Positions 17,216 to 25,795 of a DNA stretch of 64,000 nt are shown here, piece after piece. The notes beneath the pieces were generated by a model. That model worked only from the letters and a program-made list of their open reading frames with translations. It did no database searches and was not told the DNA's origin. Positions within the stretch are counted from its first letter, which is position 1. Each line of letters starts with the position of its first letter. Source of the stretch: DASTDH01 sp035601575 (GTDB lineage: Bacteria > Verrucomicrobiota > Verrucomicrobiia > Chthoniobacterales > JAFAMB01); the NCBI GenBank assembly GCA_035601575.1, contig DATNNZ010000556.1, forward strand, positions 1 through 64,000, given 5' to 3'. Both the position numbers and the translations under genes were made by a program.

Positions 17216-18217
17216 TTACTGCCAATCGGGAACGAGAACGGCCGCACCTTGAATGCGACCTGCTCTCAGACGTCCCAGCGCATGGTTGGCCTGCGACATA
17301 GGAAAAGTCTCAGTCTCGGTTCGCACCGGCACCTTCGGAGCTAGGGCCAGGAATGCCGTTGCGTCGGCTCGAGTTAGATTCGCGACGGAGTGAATGCTCC
17401 GTTCTTCCCAAAGGAGAGAGTAAGGAAACGATGGAATATCGCTCATGTGGATTCCGCCGCTAACAACCCGGCCTCCCTTCCGCAAGGCGCGCAACGCAAC
17501 GGGAACCAGGCCGCCCACCGGAGCAAAAATGATTGCTGCATCCAACTGCTGAGGAGGGAGCTCGTCCGAACCGCCGGCCCAAACCGCGCCAAATGACCGA
17601 GCAAACTCCTGATCTTCGGCTTTTCCTGGCCTGGTAAAAGCGTAAACCTCGCGTCCCTCGTATTTGGCTACTTGCGCGATGATGTGGGCCGCCGCACCGA
17701 ATCCATAGATACCCAACCGCTTACCCTCGCTTGCTGGCCCGGCTATCGCTAGCGATCGATAGCCAATGAGTCCGGCGCAAAGAAGCGGCGCGGCTTCGAC
17801 CGGGCCGTAAAGGTCAGGCAAAGGAAAACAAAAAGCCGCGTTAGCCAGCGAGAATTCCGCGTAACCTCCGTCAACTGTGTAGCCGGTAAATTTTGCGTTC
17901 TCGCAAAGATTCTCGCGGTTTAATTGGCAGTAACGACACGAGCCACAGGTCCAGGCGAGCCAGGGGATACCTACTCTAGTTCCCGAGCGAAGAAATTCTG
18001 TCTGCGGACCGCACTCGACAATCTCACCGACAATTTCATGGCCTGGGATAAGCGGTAGTTTCGGCTGCGGTAGTTCTCCGTCGACGACGTGGAGGTCGGT
18101 TCGACAAACGGCGCAGGCGAGAACCCGGACTTTCACTTGTCCGATGCCAGGCGAAGGCGTTGATACTTCGTGGTGCTGCAGAGCAGTTCCCGGCTTTTCG
18201 AGAATCATTGCATGCAT
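17216..18217 (-). CDS. Zinc-dependent alcohol dehydrogenase
   Basis: A 333-residue medium-chain dehydrogenase of the AdhP/AdhA type. Catalytic zinc ligands are seen in CAVCRTDLHVVDGE (Cys) and GHEIVGEIVECG (His, Glu). The structural zinc loop is CGSCRYCQLNRENLC. The NAD-binding turn is IYGFGAAAHIIAQVAK, with GFGAAA replacing the usual GxGxxG. It most likely oxidises or reduces small alcohols and aldehydes in the cytoplasm. It is monocistronic and divergent from the peptidase gene. Its end abuts the FAD-oxidase fragment. Confidence 0.92.
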   Translation of the reverse strand: MHAMILEKPGTALQHHEVSTPSPGIGQVKVRVLACAVCRTDLHVVDGELPQPKLPLIPGHEIVGEIVECGPQTEFLRSGTRVGIPWLAWTCGSCRYCQLNRENLCENAKFTGYTVDGGYAEFSLANAAFCFPLPDLYGPVEAAPLLCAGLIGYRSLAIAGPASEGKRLGIYGFGAAAHIIAQVAKYEGREVYAFTRPGKAEDQEFARSFGAVWAGGSDELPPQQLDAAIIFAPVGGLVPVALRALRKGGRVVSGGIHMSDIPSFPYSLLWEERSIHSVANLTRADATAFLALAPKVPVRTETETFPMSQANHALGRLRAGRIQGAAVLVPDWQ

Positions 18218-18367
18218 AAACGGTTATAGATTTCGGGCTACAGCTTACAGGTTGCAGGTTGGGCTCGCAATTGAGCTGCCCATGCTTCAACCTGCATAAC
18301 TGAAACGCTTCTTCTGAATTCCGGGTTCTGAATTCCTAATTCTGGCTGTTTATGATGTGGTCTTCCT

Positions 18368-20062
18368 ATGACAGTTCCGGCAACTGAGCTTCTCACCTGG
18401 AGTGAATTGGAGCCAAAGTATACCGCTCTGAATCGGCGCGATCTTGATCCGGATAATTCGTATCAATTTCTTCTGGACTGGAGCGGCCTGGAAAAGGAGG
18501 TCGAAGAGCTACAGACCTTCTTGAGTTTGTCGGTCGACGTCAATACGGCCGACGAAGAAGCCAACGATAAGCTGGTGCATTTCAATCAAGTGACTCGGCC
18601 CAAGATCACAATCGCCAATGCTCGATTGAGAGAAAAGATCTTGGCGGTTATCCCGCCGGATGTTCCGGCCGAAGCCATTCTTGTGCTGAAGCGGATGCGT
18701 ACCGACTCTGCGGCTTACCGGCCGGAAAACGTTCCTTTAGAGGCGGAGCAGGCACACCTTGTTACTCGCTATTCACGGCTGACTGGCAGTCAGTTGGTGA
18801 ACTATGACGGCGAAAAACTCACCATTCCTGCGATCCAGGAGAAGTTACGCGACGCAAACCGAGGAATTCGCGAGAGAGCGTGGAGGGCTTGGCAACGTGC
18901 TAACCTCCAATTGAGCCCTCAATTGGATGAGCTGTTTCTAAAGTTATTTACCGTCCGCACAACCATGGCGAGCAACGCCGGATTCGGAAATTACCGGGAG
19001 CTCATCTGGCGCACCTATCACCGATACGACTACACGCCTGAGCAATGCTACGAGTTCCATGAGAGTATTGAAAAGGAAGTCGTTCCGTTTGCTTCGGAGC
19101 TTTTGGAAATCCAACGGAAAGGACTAGGGGTAGCCGTGCTTAAGCCCTGGGATTTCTATTGGCGCGCGCCAGTTGATCCGTACAAGCGAAAACCTCTCCG
19201 GCCCTTCCATTCGGTGACTGATCTCGAAAACGGGATGCAAAAGATTTTCTCCAGCATTGATTTAGAACTGGGTCAACAATTCGCTCGCTTTTGCCAAGGA
19301 TTCGTCGACCTGGGCTCACGCCCCAACAAGATGTCGCACGCTTATTGCGCCTCGTTTCCAAGGCGTGGCATGCCGTTCGTGCTGCAAAACGTTGTCGGAT
19401 CTGAGAATGACGTGCGAATCACGCTGCATGAATTTGGTCACGCTTTTCATGGCTACGCCAGCATGCAAGCACAGCCGCTGGTCTGGAACCATTTTTCGGC
19501 GACCGAGTTTGTTGAGATACCTTCGCAAGCGATGGAAGTCCTGGCCCTGCCCTTTCTACATCGTGACCACGGAGGATTTTATGACGATGAGGAACTGGCG
19601 CGAGTCTACTGGACCCAGATATCTCAGATCGTCCATTTGTTGAGTTGGATCGGATTTATGGACGCAATGCAACATTGGTTGTACGCCGAATTGTCCGCGG
19701 CACCTTCGATCGTTCGTATCGACGCGAAAGCTCGTGAGTTGATCGCCCGTTTCATGCCACAAACCGATTGGTCGGGACTGGAGAGAGAGCTGGAAAAAGT
19801 TTGGCATTACCACCACATATTTACTTCGCCTTTTTACTATATTGAGTACGGTTTGAGCTGGCTGGGAGCGCTGCAGGTCTGGCAAAACAGCTTAAAAAAT
19901 CCGGAGGCTACAATGGCGAAGTACAAGGCAGCTCTTGCCTTAGGCAATAGCCGGAGTGTACCGGAGCTATTCGAATTTGTTGGCGCCCGTTTTGCTTTTG
20001 ATGTCGGAACGATTCGTGACTTAATGCAGTTCCTTCGCCGGGAGCTGGGGAGAGTGATGTAA
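18368..20062 (+). CDS. M3-family oligoendopeptidase (PepF-like)
   Basis: A 564-residue zinc metallopeptidase that degrades short peptides in the cytoplasm. The catalytic HEFGH lies at residues 354-358 (RITLHEFGHAFHGYA), with the third zinc ligand expected in the downstream helix around EIPSQAMEVLAL. The C-terminal half carries the family's SPFYYIEYGLSWLGALQVW. The N-terminal region is alpha-helical, as in PepF/thimet relatives. It is an isolated gene with 150 bases of upstream sequence containing short GGTTGCAGG and GAATTC-type repeats. Confidence 0.92.
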   Translation: MTVPATELLTWSELEPKYTALNRRDLDPDNSYQFLLDWSGLEKEVEELQTFLSLSVDVNTADEEANDKLVHFNQVTRPKITIANARLREKILAVIPPDVPAEAILVLKRMRTDSAAYRPENVPLEAEQAHLVTRYSRLTGSQLVNYDGEKLTIPAIQEKLRDANRGIRERAWRAWQRANLQLSPQLDELFLKLFTVRTTMASNAGFGNYRELIWRTYHRYDYTPEQCYEFHESIEKEVVPFASELLEIQRKGLGVAVLKPWDFYWRAPVDPYKRKPLRPFHSVTDLENGMQKIFSSIDLELGQQFARFCQGFVDLGSRPNKMSHAYCASFPRRGMPFVLQNVVGSENDVRITLHEFGHAFHGYASMQAQPLVWNHFSATEFVEIPSQAMEVLALPFLHRDHGGFYDDEELARVYWTQISQIVHLLSWIGFMDAMQHWLYAELSAAPSIVRIDAKARELIARFMPQTDWSGLERELEKVWHYHHIFTSPFYYIEYGLSWLGALQVWQNSLKNPEATMAKYKAALALGNSRSVPELFEFVGARFAFDVGTIRDLMQFLRRELGRVM

Positions 20063-20592
20063 TGGATAACACGGATGACCATTAGAAGCAGAAGCAGTGG
20101 GGAGAGCGGGATCCGTACTTTGCTGTGCTCGCGAAACAAGTTTCGTAAAGAGAATATCGAGGAGAATCGTAAGGAATTCTTCGAGAGTGGTGCGGAAGTT
20201 GTCTCTGGCGTAATCGACATGGCGGTTCGCCATTTCGGTCAATTTAACCTTGTTCCGCGCTCGATTTCGGGTCAGGGGTAGGGCGGCTAACAATCCCTTT
20301 GGCTCAACGCTTCAAAACTGTCGTCGGCGTCGAAATATCTGCAGCTATGATATCGGAGGCACAACGCAATTGTCAGAGCTTCGCCGTGTGGAACGTGGAG
20401 TTCGTGAAGTCCGACGACCACCTGGTTGGCCGGAAATATGTCTGAGATTCTGCGCGCCGAGAGGTAGGCCTTACGATTCGGTGGAGTTTGCGGTTAGTGA
20501 TCGTCGCGCTTCCCTCCATTGCTCGCTGGGAAAACCAGGCTTTTCCGGAGGCACCCGTCGGCTATAGTCGGCATCGTAGCAGATTCTTGTTT
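20063..20592. other. Intergenic region without recognised content
   Basis: A 530-base gap between the peptidase and the NtrC-like regulator. Short frames exist on both strands, but none shows a family pattern or good start. No hairpin with a T-run and no repeat shared with the rest of the window was seen. It should hold the promoter of the two-component operon. Confidence 0.5.
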
Positions 20593-21996
20593 ATGACCGC
20601 CTCTACCTGCATCCTTGTGGCCGATGACCAACCAGCAGTCCGGGAGGCGCTTCGGATCCTTCTGACCAATGCGGGATACCGAGTTGAGCTGGCGACATCG
20701 CCTCGTGAGGTATTGCGGTTAATCAAAGAACAGGAATTTGCGATAGCTTTGCTCGATCTCAACTACGCACGCGATACAACCAGTGGTGAAGAGGGGTTGG
20801 AGTTGGTCCAGCAACTGCAGAAAATCGAAGGGGCACCACCCGTGTTGGTAATGACGGCCTGGGCTACGGTTGATCTTGCGGTGGCGGCGATGCGCAGCGG
20901 TGCCCGCGATTTTATCCAAAAACCTTGGGATAATGCCCGTGTTCTTTCGATCATTCAAACGCAGCTCCAAGTGGAGGCTGAGACTCGGCGAGCCAACCGA
21001 TTAGAAGCGGAGAATCGGCTCCTGCGAAAGGAGGTCGCCGGTTCGTTTGGTTCGGATCTTCTCGGCGAGTCAGACGCGCTGATTGCGCACTCAGCCGCGA
21101 TGCGAGCCGTTCTCGAGATGATTCGAAGGGTCGCTCCAGCGAAAGCGAATGTGCTCATTACCGGCGAAAACGGAACTGGCAAAGGTGTGATTGCCCGAGC
21201 TCTGCACGGAGCGAGCGATCGCGCCGACCAACCTTTCATAACAATTAACATGGGCGGCTTGAGCGAAAGTCTGTTTGAGAGTGAATTGTTTGGTCATGTG
21301 AAAGGTGCTTTCACCGATGCTAAATCCGATCGACCCGGTCGGTTCGAGCTGGCGGATGGAGGCACGCTTTTCCTGGACGAAATCGGGAATGTTCCGATCG
21401 CTCAACAAGCCAAACTATTGCGGACACTCGAAACGGGAGAGTTTGAGCGCCTGGGCTCGTCTCGACCGCGGCGAGCTGATGTGCGGTTGATTTCGGCGAC
21501 GAACGCCGATCTAGTAGCTGACGTTGAATCCGGTCGGTTCCGGCGCGACCTCTATTTTCGCCTGAACACCGTCGAAATAAGTTTACCGGCTCTGCGCGAC
21601 CGAGTGGAAGACATACCCGTCTTAGCTCGCTATTTTCTTCGCTTCCACTCAGAGAGGTATCGAAAAAACCTGAGCGATTTTAGTTCGGAAGCCGATCAAT
21701 TGCTGTTGCGGCACCCTTGGCCCGGCAACGTCAGGGAACTGGATCATACCGTTGAACGAGCGGTGTTGATGGCCGACTCCGATCGAATCGAGGCCAACGA
21801 TCTCGGACTTGTTCCTATGGGCGTAGCGAACAGCTCAGCGACAACTGGACTTGAACAGTTGACCATGGAGGAGATCGAAAAGCTCCTAATAAAGAAAGCT
21901 CTGGATCGGTACAGCGGAAACGTTCGGCGCGCAGCCGAGGCGCTTGGTTTGAGTAGGAGCACCTTCTATCGCCGACTACAAGAGTTCGGCCTCTGA
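20593..21996 (+). CDS. NtrC-family sigma-54 response regulator
   Basis: A 467-residue activator of sigma-54 promoters with the full order of domains. The receiver (about 1-125) has ILVADDQPAVR and the phosphoacceptor region ALLDLN. The AAA+ domain has Walker A GENGTGKGVIAR, ESELFGHVKGAFTDA and Walker B GGTLFLDEIGN. A Fis-type helix-turn-helix lies at the end (RRAAEALGLSRSTFYRRLQE). The sigma-54 contact loop is GAFTDA instead of GAFTGA; the essential Phe-Thr is kept. The ATG at 20593 was chosen because the receiver starts there. It overlaps the sensor kinase gene by one base, so the two form a pair. Confidence 0.93.
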   Translation: MTASTCILVADDQPAVREALRILLTNAGYRVELATSPREVLRLIKEQEFAIALLDLNYARDTTSGEEGLELVQQLQKIEGAPPVLVMTAWATVDLAVAAMRSGARDFIQKPWDNARVLSIIQTQLQVEAETRRANRLEAENRLLRKEVAGSFGSDLLGESDALIAHSAAMRAVLEMIRRVAPAKANVLITGENGTGKGVIARALHGASDRADQPFITINMGGLSESLFESELFGHVKGAFTDAKSDRPGRFELADGGTLFLDEIGNVPIAQQAKLLRTLETGEFERLGSSRPRRADVRLISATNADLVADVESGRFRRDLYFRLNTVEISLPALRDRVEDIPVLARYFLRFHSERYRKNLSDFSSEADQLLLRHPWPGNVRELDHTVERAVLMADSDRIEANDLGLVPMGVANSSATTGLEQLTMEEIEKLLIKKALDRYSGNVRRAAEALGLSRSTFYRRLQEFGL

Positions 21997-23366
21997 TGAG
22001 TTTGAAAGATTGGGCGATGGCCAGTCGGAATAAAGGCGTTTCGTTAAACGGCGTATCTCTTGCCGTCACGGTTCAGCTTCTGGTTGTCTTCGGCGGACTC
22101 CCGGCCATTGCCATCGCGATCGTATTGCTATGGCGAAGTGGCTGGTCCCCGGTTGCGAGCGGAACCTGCGCTCTGATGATAATCGGCATTTGGGTCGGCT
22201 GCGTCATGGCCGCGCGTGAACAGATTCTCTTTCCGCTGCGGACGCTTTCGAACCTGTTGGCGGCGCTACGGGAAGGTGATTACTCCCTGCGAGCGGCTTC
22301 AGCGCGACGGGCCGATGCCCTCGGTGGGGTGATGCGTGAGCTTAACGGGCTGAGCCAGGCCTTGCAGACTGACCGCCAGGAAGCCACCGAAACGAATGCC
22401 TTGCTTTTGGCCGTGATCTCGAACATCGATCTGGCGGTTTTCACATTTGATGAAGAAGACCGGCTTCGCCTGGTTAACGATGCCGGGATCAGACTCTTGA
22501 ATCGGCGGAGCAAAGAAATTCTTGGTTCTACGGCTTCGGATCTTGGCTTATCGGAGTGTCTCCAAGGAAACCGGAGTGGGCTGCTGCAGAGATCGTTTCC
22601 GGGCAGTTTCGGAACGCGTTGGGAGATCCGCCGTTCCGCTTTCCGGCAGCAAGGACGTCCCCATCAACTGCTGGTATTGTCCGACTTAAGTCAGACCTTA
22701 CGGGAAGAAGAGAGAAGAGCTTGGCAACGACTGATTCGAGTGCTTGGCCACGAGCTAAACAACTCGCTTGGCCCCATTCAGTCGATTTCGGACAGCCTGA
22801 GTATGGTTGCCCGGCGCAACCCGCCCGAACGTACAAAAGAGTGGGAGTCTGATCTGATCGCTGGACTGGATGTCATTCGGGACCGCACTTCGGCGCTCGG
22901 CCGGTTTATGGAGGCGTACTCGCAATTGGCTCGGCTACCGGCTCCCCGCCGACAAGCCTGCGAGATTGGCGAGTTGGTGCGACGCGCTGCTAAGTTGGAG
23001 TATCGCATGACGATAGTGGTTGAACCGGGTTTCGAAAGATTGGTTAATTTAGATCCGGATCAAATCGAGCAAGCATTAATTAACCTGATCAAAAACGCAG
23101 TTGATGCAGTAACCGAAACGCACGGTGAAGTGCACATTCGCTGGACGCTCGATCGACGCAATTTGGAAATCGAGGTACTGGATGAAGGTGCCGGTCTGCC
23201 CAATACCACCAACCTTTTTGTTCCCTTCTTTACCACCAAGCCCGGAGGTAGCGGAATCGGATTGGTGCTCAGTCGCCAGATCGCAGAAGCCCACGAGGGA
23301 ACACTGACTGTCGAAAACCGTCGGAACCAACCCGGCTGCCGTGCGCTGCTTCGGATTGTGGCGTGA
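21996..23366 (+). CDS. NtrY-like membrane sensor histidine kinase
   Basis: A 456-residue kinase, partner of the preceding regulator. Two membrane helices lie close together (about residues 20-47 and 56-74) with almost no periplasmic loop. A HAMP-like linker follows (LRTLSNLLAALREGDYSLR), then a PAS domain (about 135-230). The phosphoacceptor His252 is in RVLGHELNNSLGPI, and the ATPase domain has NLIKNAVDAV, DEGAGLPN and GSGIGLVLSRQIAE. The short loop suggests sensing in the membrane or cytoplasm. The stop codon forms the edge of a long inverted repeat shared with the convergent PP2C-kinase gene. Confidence 0.92.
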   Translation: MSLKDWAMASRNKGVSLNGVSLAVTVQLLVVFGGLPAIAIAIVLLWRSGWSPVASGTCALMIIGIWVGCVMAAREQILFPLRTLSNLLAALREGDYSLRAASARRADALGGVMRELNGLSQALQTDRQEATETNALLLAVISNIDLAVFTFDEEDRLRLVNDAGIRLLNRRSKEILGSTASDLGLSECLQGNRSGLLQRSFPGSFGTRWEIRRSAFRQQGRPHQLLVLSDLSQTLREEERRAWQRLIRVLGHELNNSLGPIQSISDSLSMVARRNPPERTKEWESDLIAGLDVIRDRTSALGRFMEAYSQLARLPAPRRQACEIGELVRRAAKLEYRMTIVVEPGFERLVNLDPDQIEQALINLIKNAVDAVTETHGEVHIRWTLDRRNLEIEVLDEGAGLPNTTNLFVPFFTTKPGGSGIGLVLSRQIAEAHEGTLTVENRRNQPGCRALLRIVA

Positions 23367-23475
23367 GTAGCCTGATGCTCCGGCCTCAGGGGATCTGTGC
23401 TGTTGCCTTGGTAGATGCCAAATCGATAAGCATTTGTAGAGCCCAGAGTCCCTGAGGCTGGAGCATCAGACTACT
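23366..23475. repeat. Inverted repeat with 26-bp arms filling a convergent gap
   Basis: The arms at 23366-23391 and 23450-23475 match with two mismatches (core TGATGCTCC-R-GCCTCAGGG). The outer ends of the arms touch the stop codons of the histidine kinase and the PP2C-kinase, so the element occupies the entire gap. It could act as a two-way terminator in RNA, although no T-run is present, or be a REP-like element. Confidence 0.75.
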
Positions 23476-25264
23476 ACCGGTGGCAATGCGTAACGATCAA
23501 GGCGACAATGAAAACAACGATCGGGAGAACTGCCGAAATCACCACTAGGCGCATCCCTTGCCATCGCGTTTTCCAGACCTTTGGCGACTGCAAATGTTGG
23601 TGCCTTCCGGTAACTTTCACCGATTCCAGATCATCCAGTTCCGCCTTCATTGCGGCAGCCGCGGGATAGCGCCGGGCCGGTTCGCGCTCCATAGCGTGGA
23701 GGATGATTTCCTCGAGCTCAAGGCTAATCTCCGGATTAACCTTCCGTGGAGCGACTGGGTCGCCAGTTATGCGGGAATTCATAACGATGAACGGGTTTGG
23801 CCCTTCAAATGGTACCCGACCGGTTGTCATTTCGTACAGAATCGCACCGAGGCTGTAGATATCGGTTCTCTCGTCGCCTCGTCTTCCCTTCACTTGCTCG
23901 GGCGCCATGTAGTCCGGCGTTCCCATGGCAGGACTGAATCCAGCAAAAGTGATGCGGCGCATCTCGGTGGCTTTGGCGATTCCAAAATCCATGATCCGAA
24001 TCGATCCGTCATCACAGATCATGATATTCTGCGGCTTGAGATCGCGGTGCACGATTTTCTGTTCGTGCATATGAGCCAGGGCGTCGCAGAGCGCGCTCGC
24101 GACCTGAACGGCGTCCGGGATCGGGATCGGCCGCACCTCGTTCATTACACTGCTGAGCGTGCGGCCCTCCAAATATTCCATCACGATGTATGGACGGCTC
24201 TGATTAGTGACTTTAATGAAGCGCAGAATATTGGGGTGATTCAAGCGCAGCCCGATCTCCGCTTCTCGTTGAAACCGGGCAAACGATCCCGAATCGGCTT
24301 CAAACTGCATATGCGGCACTTTGATTGCCACGGTTTGATCAGTGACAAGGTCTTTGGCTTTGTAGATCGACGCCATCCCACTCCGGCTTATCACCTCTTC
24401 GATTCGGAAGCGGTCATCCAGCACCTCACCTACTTGAACTTCGTGGGGCATGTGATTCTCAGGTTCGTGCAGAGAGGTCTTCAGGAATGAAATCGAGGTC
24501 TTATACAGGGGTTCACTTAGCCGGTCAATCTGTACCACTTGAGCGGTCAAATTATCATCCGTTCCGCGGCGCTCAGAGAGGGTAACGAGATAGGGACAAA
24601 TTTCATCCATGTTAAGTCGGTCGACTCCTTCGGAAAGCTCTCCATCGTTCACGAAACAGTAGAGACCATCGGTGCACTGGAGAATTCGGTCGTGGGAAGC
24701 CAGTTTTAGTCGTTGGTAATCCATCCGCACGATCGGTTCCGGCCCGACAGTTCGCGTCAACATTGATCGCAAGCGGCTTGCACGGGCTTCGTGTTCAGTG
24801 ATCAGCCGGAGCTTTAATTGCAGGCCGGTGTAAGAGTGATCATCCGTCAGTCGGCGAATCTCTTCGTTTCGCACGAGATAGACCCGCGAATCTCCCACGT
24901 GACCGATGGAGAGTTCCTTGTCGCGAAACAGGCATACGGTCAAAGTCGTGCCCATGCGCCCTCGGCTCGGATCTTTCATACCCGCTTCATAGATCGCGAG
25001 ATTGGCCCGATCAAAAATCTCTTTCAGCAATTGCTTGGTCGGGGTTCGCGGATCAGTATCTTGAAAGATAGCCAGCGCAATATCTACCGCCATTTTGCTG
25101 GCGACCTCGCCATCTCCCATTCCTCCAACTCCGTCAGCGATGACCGCGATAGCTCCTTGGCGCCGGCGCACCTCTTCATCGCTGGATTCCCAGTAGGCAA
25201 GCGCATCCTCGTTTTTCTGGCGCTTCGGTCCCGGAGAGGATTGCGCGGAATGGCTAAGTAACAT
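23474..25264 (-). CDS. PP2C phosphatase - Ser/Thr protein kinase fusion with C-terminal membrane anchor
   Basis: A 596-residue two-domain signalling protein. Residues 1-247 are a PP2C phosphatase with metal-binding IADGVGGMGDGE, GHVGDSRVYLV, QCTDGLY and DDNLTAQVV. Residues 286-545 are a Hanks-type kinase with VAIKV (Lys315), VHRDLKPQN (Asp408), DFG (426-428) and GTPDYMAPEQ. The glycine loop is altered to SRSGMASIYKA. Residues 571-592 form a single membrane helix, leaving both enzymes in the cytoplasm. Phosphatase and kinase in one chain suggest self-limiting phosphorylation of shared targets. No sensor domain follows the helix. The gene is alone on its strand. Confidence 0.93.
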   Translation of the reverse strand: MLLSHSAQSSPGPKRQKNEDALAYWESSDEEVRRRQGAIAVIADGVGGMGDGEVASKMAVDIALAIFQDTDPRTPTKQLLKEIFDRANLAIYEAGMKDPSRGRMGTTLTVCLFRDKELSIGHVGDSRVYLVRNEEIRRLTDDHSYTGLQLKLRLITEHEARASRLRSMLTRTVGPEPIVRMDYQRLKLASHDRILQCTDGLYCFVNDGELSEGVDRLNMDEICPYLVTLSERRGTDDNLTAQVVQIDRLSEPLYKTSISFLKTSLHEPENHMPHEVQVGEVLDDRFRIEEVISRSGMASIYKAKDLVTDQTVAIKVPHMQFEADSGSFARFQREAEIGLRLNHPNILRFIKVTNQSRPYIVMEYLEGRTLSSVMNEVRPIPIPDAVQVASALCDALAHMHEQKIVHRDLKPQNIMICDDGSIRIMDFGIAKATEMRRITFAGFSPAMGTPDYMAPEQVKGRRGDERTDIYSLGAILYEMTTGRVPFEGPNPFIVMNSRITGDPVAPRKVNPEISLELEEIILHAMEREPARRYPAAAAMKAELDDLESVKVTGRHQHLQSPKVWKTRWQGMRLVVISAVLPIVVFIVALIVTHCHR

Positions 25265-25795
25265 GACAAGAAAAGATACTATGCCGAAGGCGAAAAGAAC
25301 GAAAAGCGCTCCGGGATACTCTGTCGAGCGTCAAATAAAGAGCCGATGAACGTGTATTCTGGGTCTCCCTGGCAAAACAAGAAGCTGCTGCCACCGGTGA
25401 TCCAGCCGATGGCAGCAGTATGCGTATGTTGCCTTAATGACGCAGGAGAAAATTGTTTTCGGGGCAAAGGGGAACCCAGGTTTTCAAGGCTTGCGTAATA
25501 AGAGTCGCAAGGCCAGATAGCATCTGGTGTGCCATCAGCGTATTTCAGTGAATCAGAGCGTCTCACTTCTTAATTAGGTCGCAGGTTACTGACAAAATTG
25601 GGTCACTAAGCGCGAAAAAAACCACTGCACCCAGCGCACCTTCGGAAGAAAATGGAGCATTGGTTTTAGGTACTGCCCGCTTTCCCGTTGCAACGCCGGT
25701 CCGGCGCGACCTGCTTGGTTGCCGCCTAACGGAATAGTAATGTGCGCTGGACGGCACACCGAAGTCGCTTAAGGTCTTCCGCACTTCAATCTGCC
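25265..25795. other. Intergenic region with one hairpin
   Basis: A 531-base gap between divergent genes, expected to hold both promoters. The only structure I see is a 9-base perfect hairpin, CTGCTGCCA at 25385-25393 with TGGCAGCAG at 25410-25418. No credible small gene or RNA was recognised. Confidence 0.45.

Noticed and set aside
23558..24490. 310-codon open frame on the plus strand
   Set aside because: It is fully antisense to the kinase part of the PP2C-kinase gene, which has strong motifs. The frame shows no family likeness and is a by-product of codon bias.
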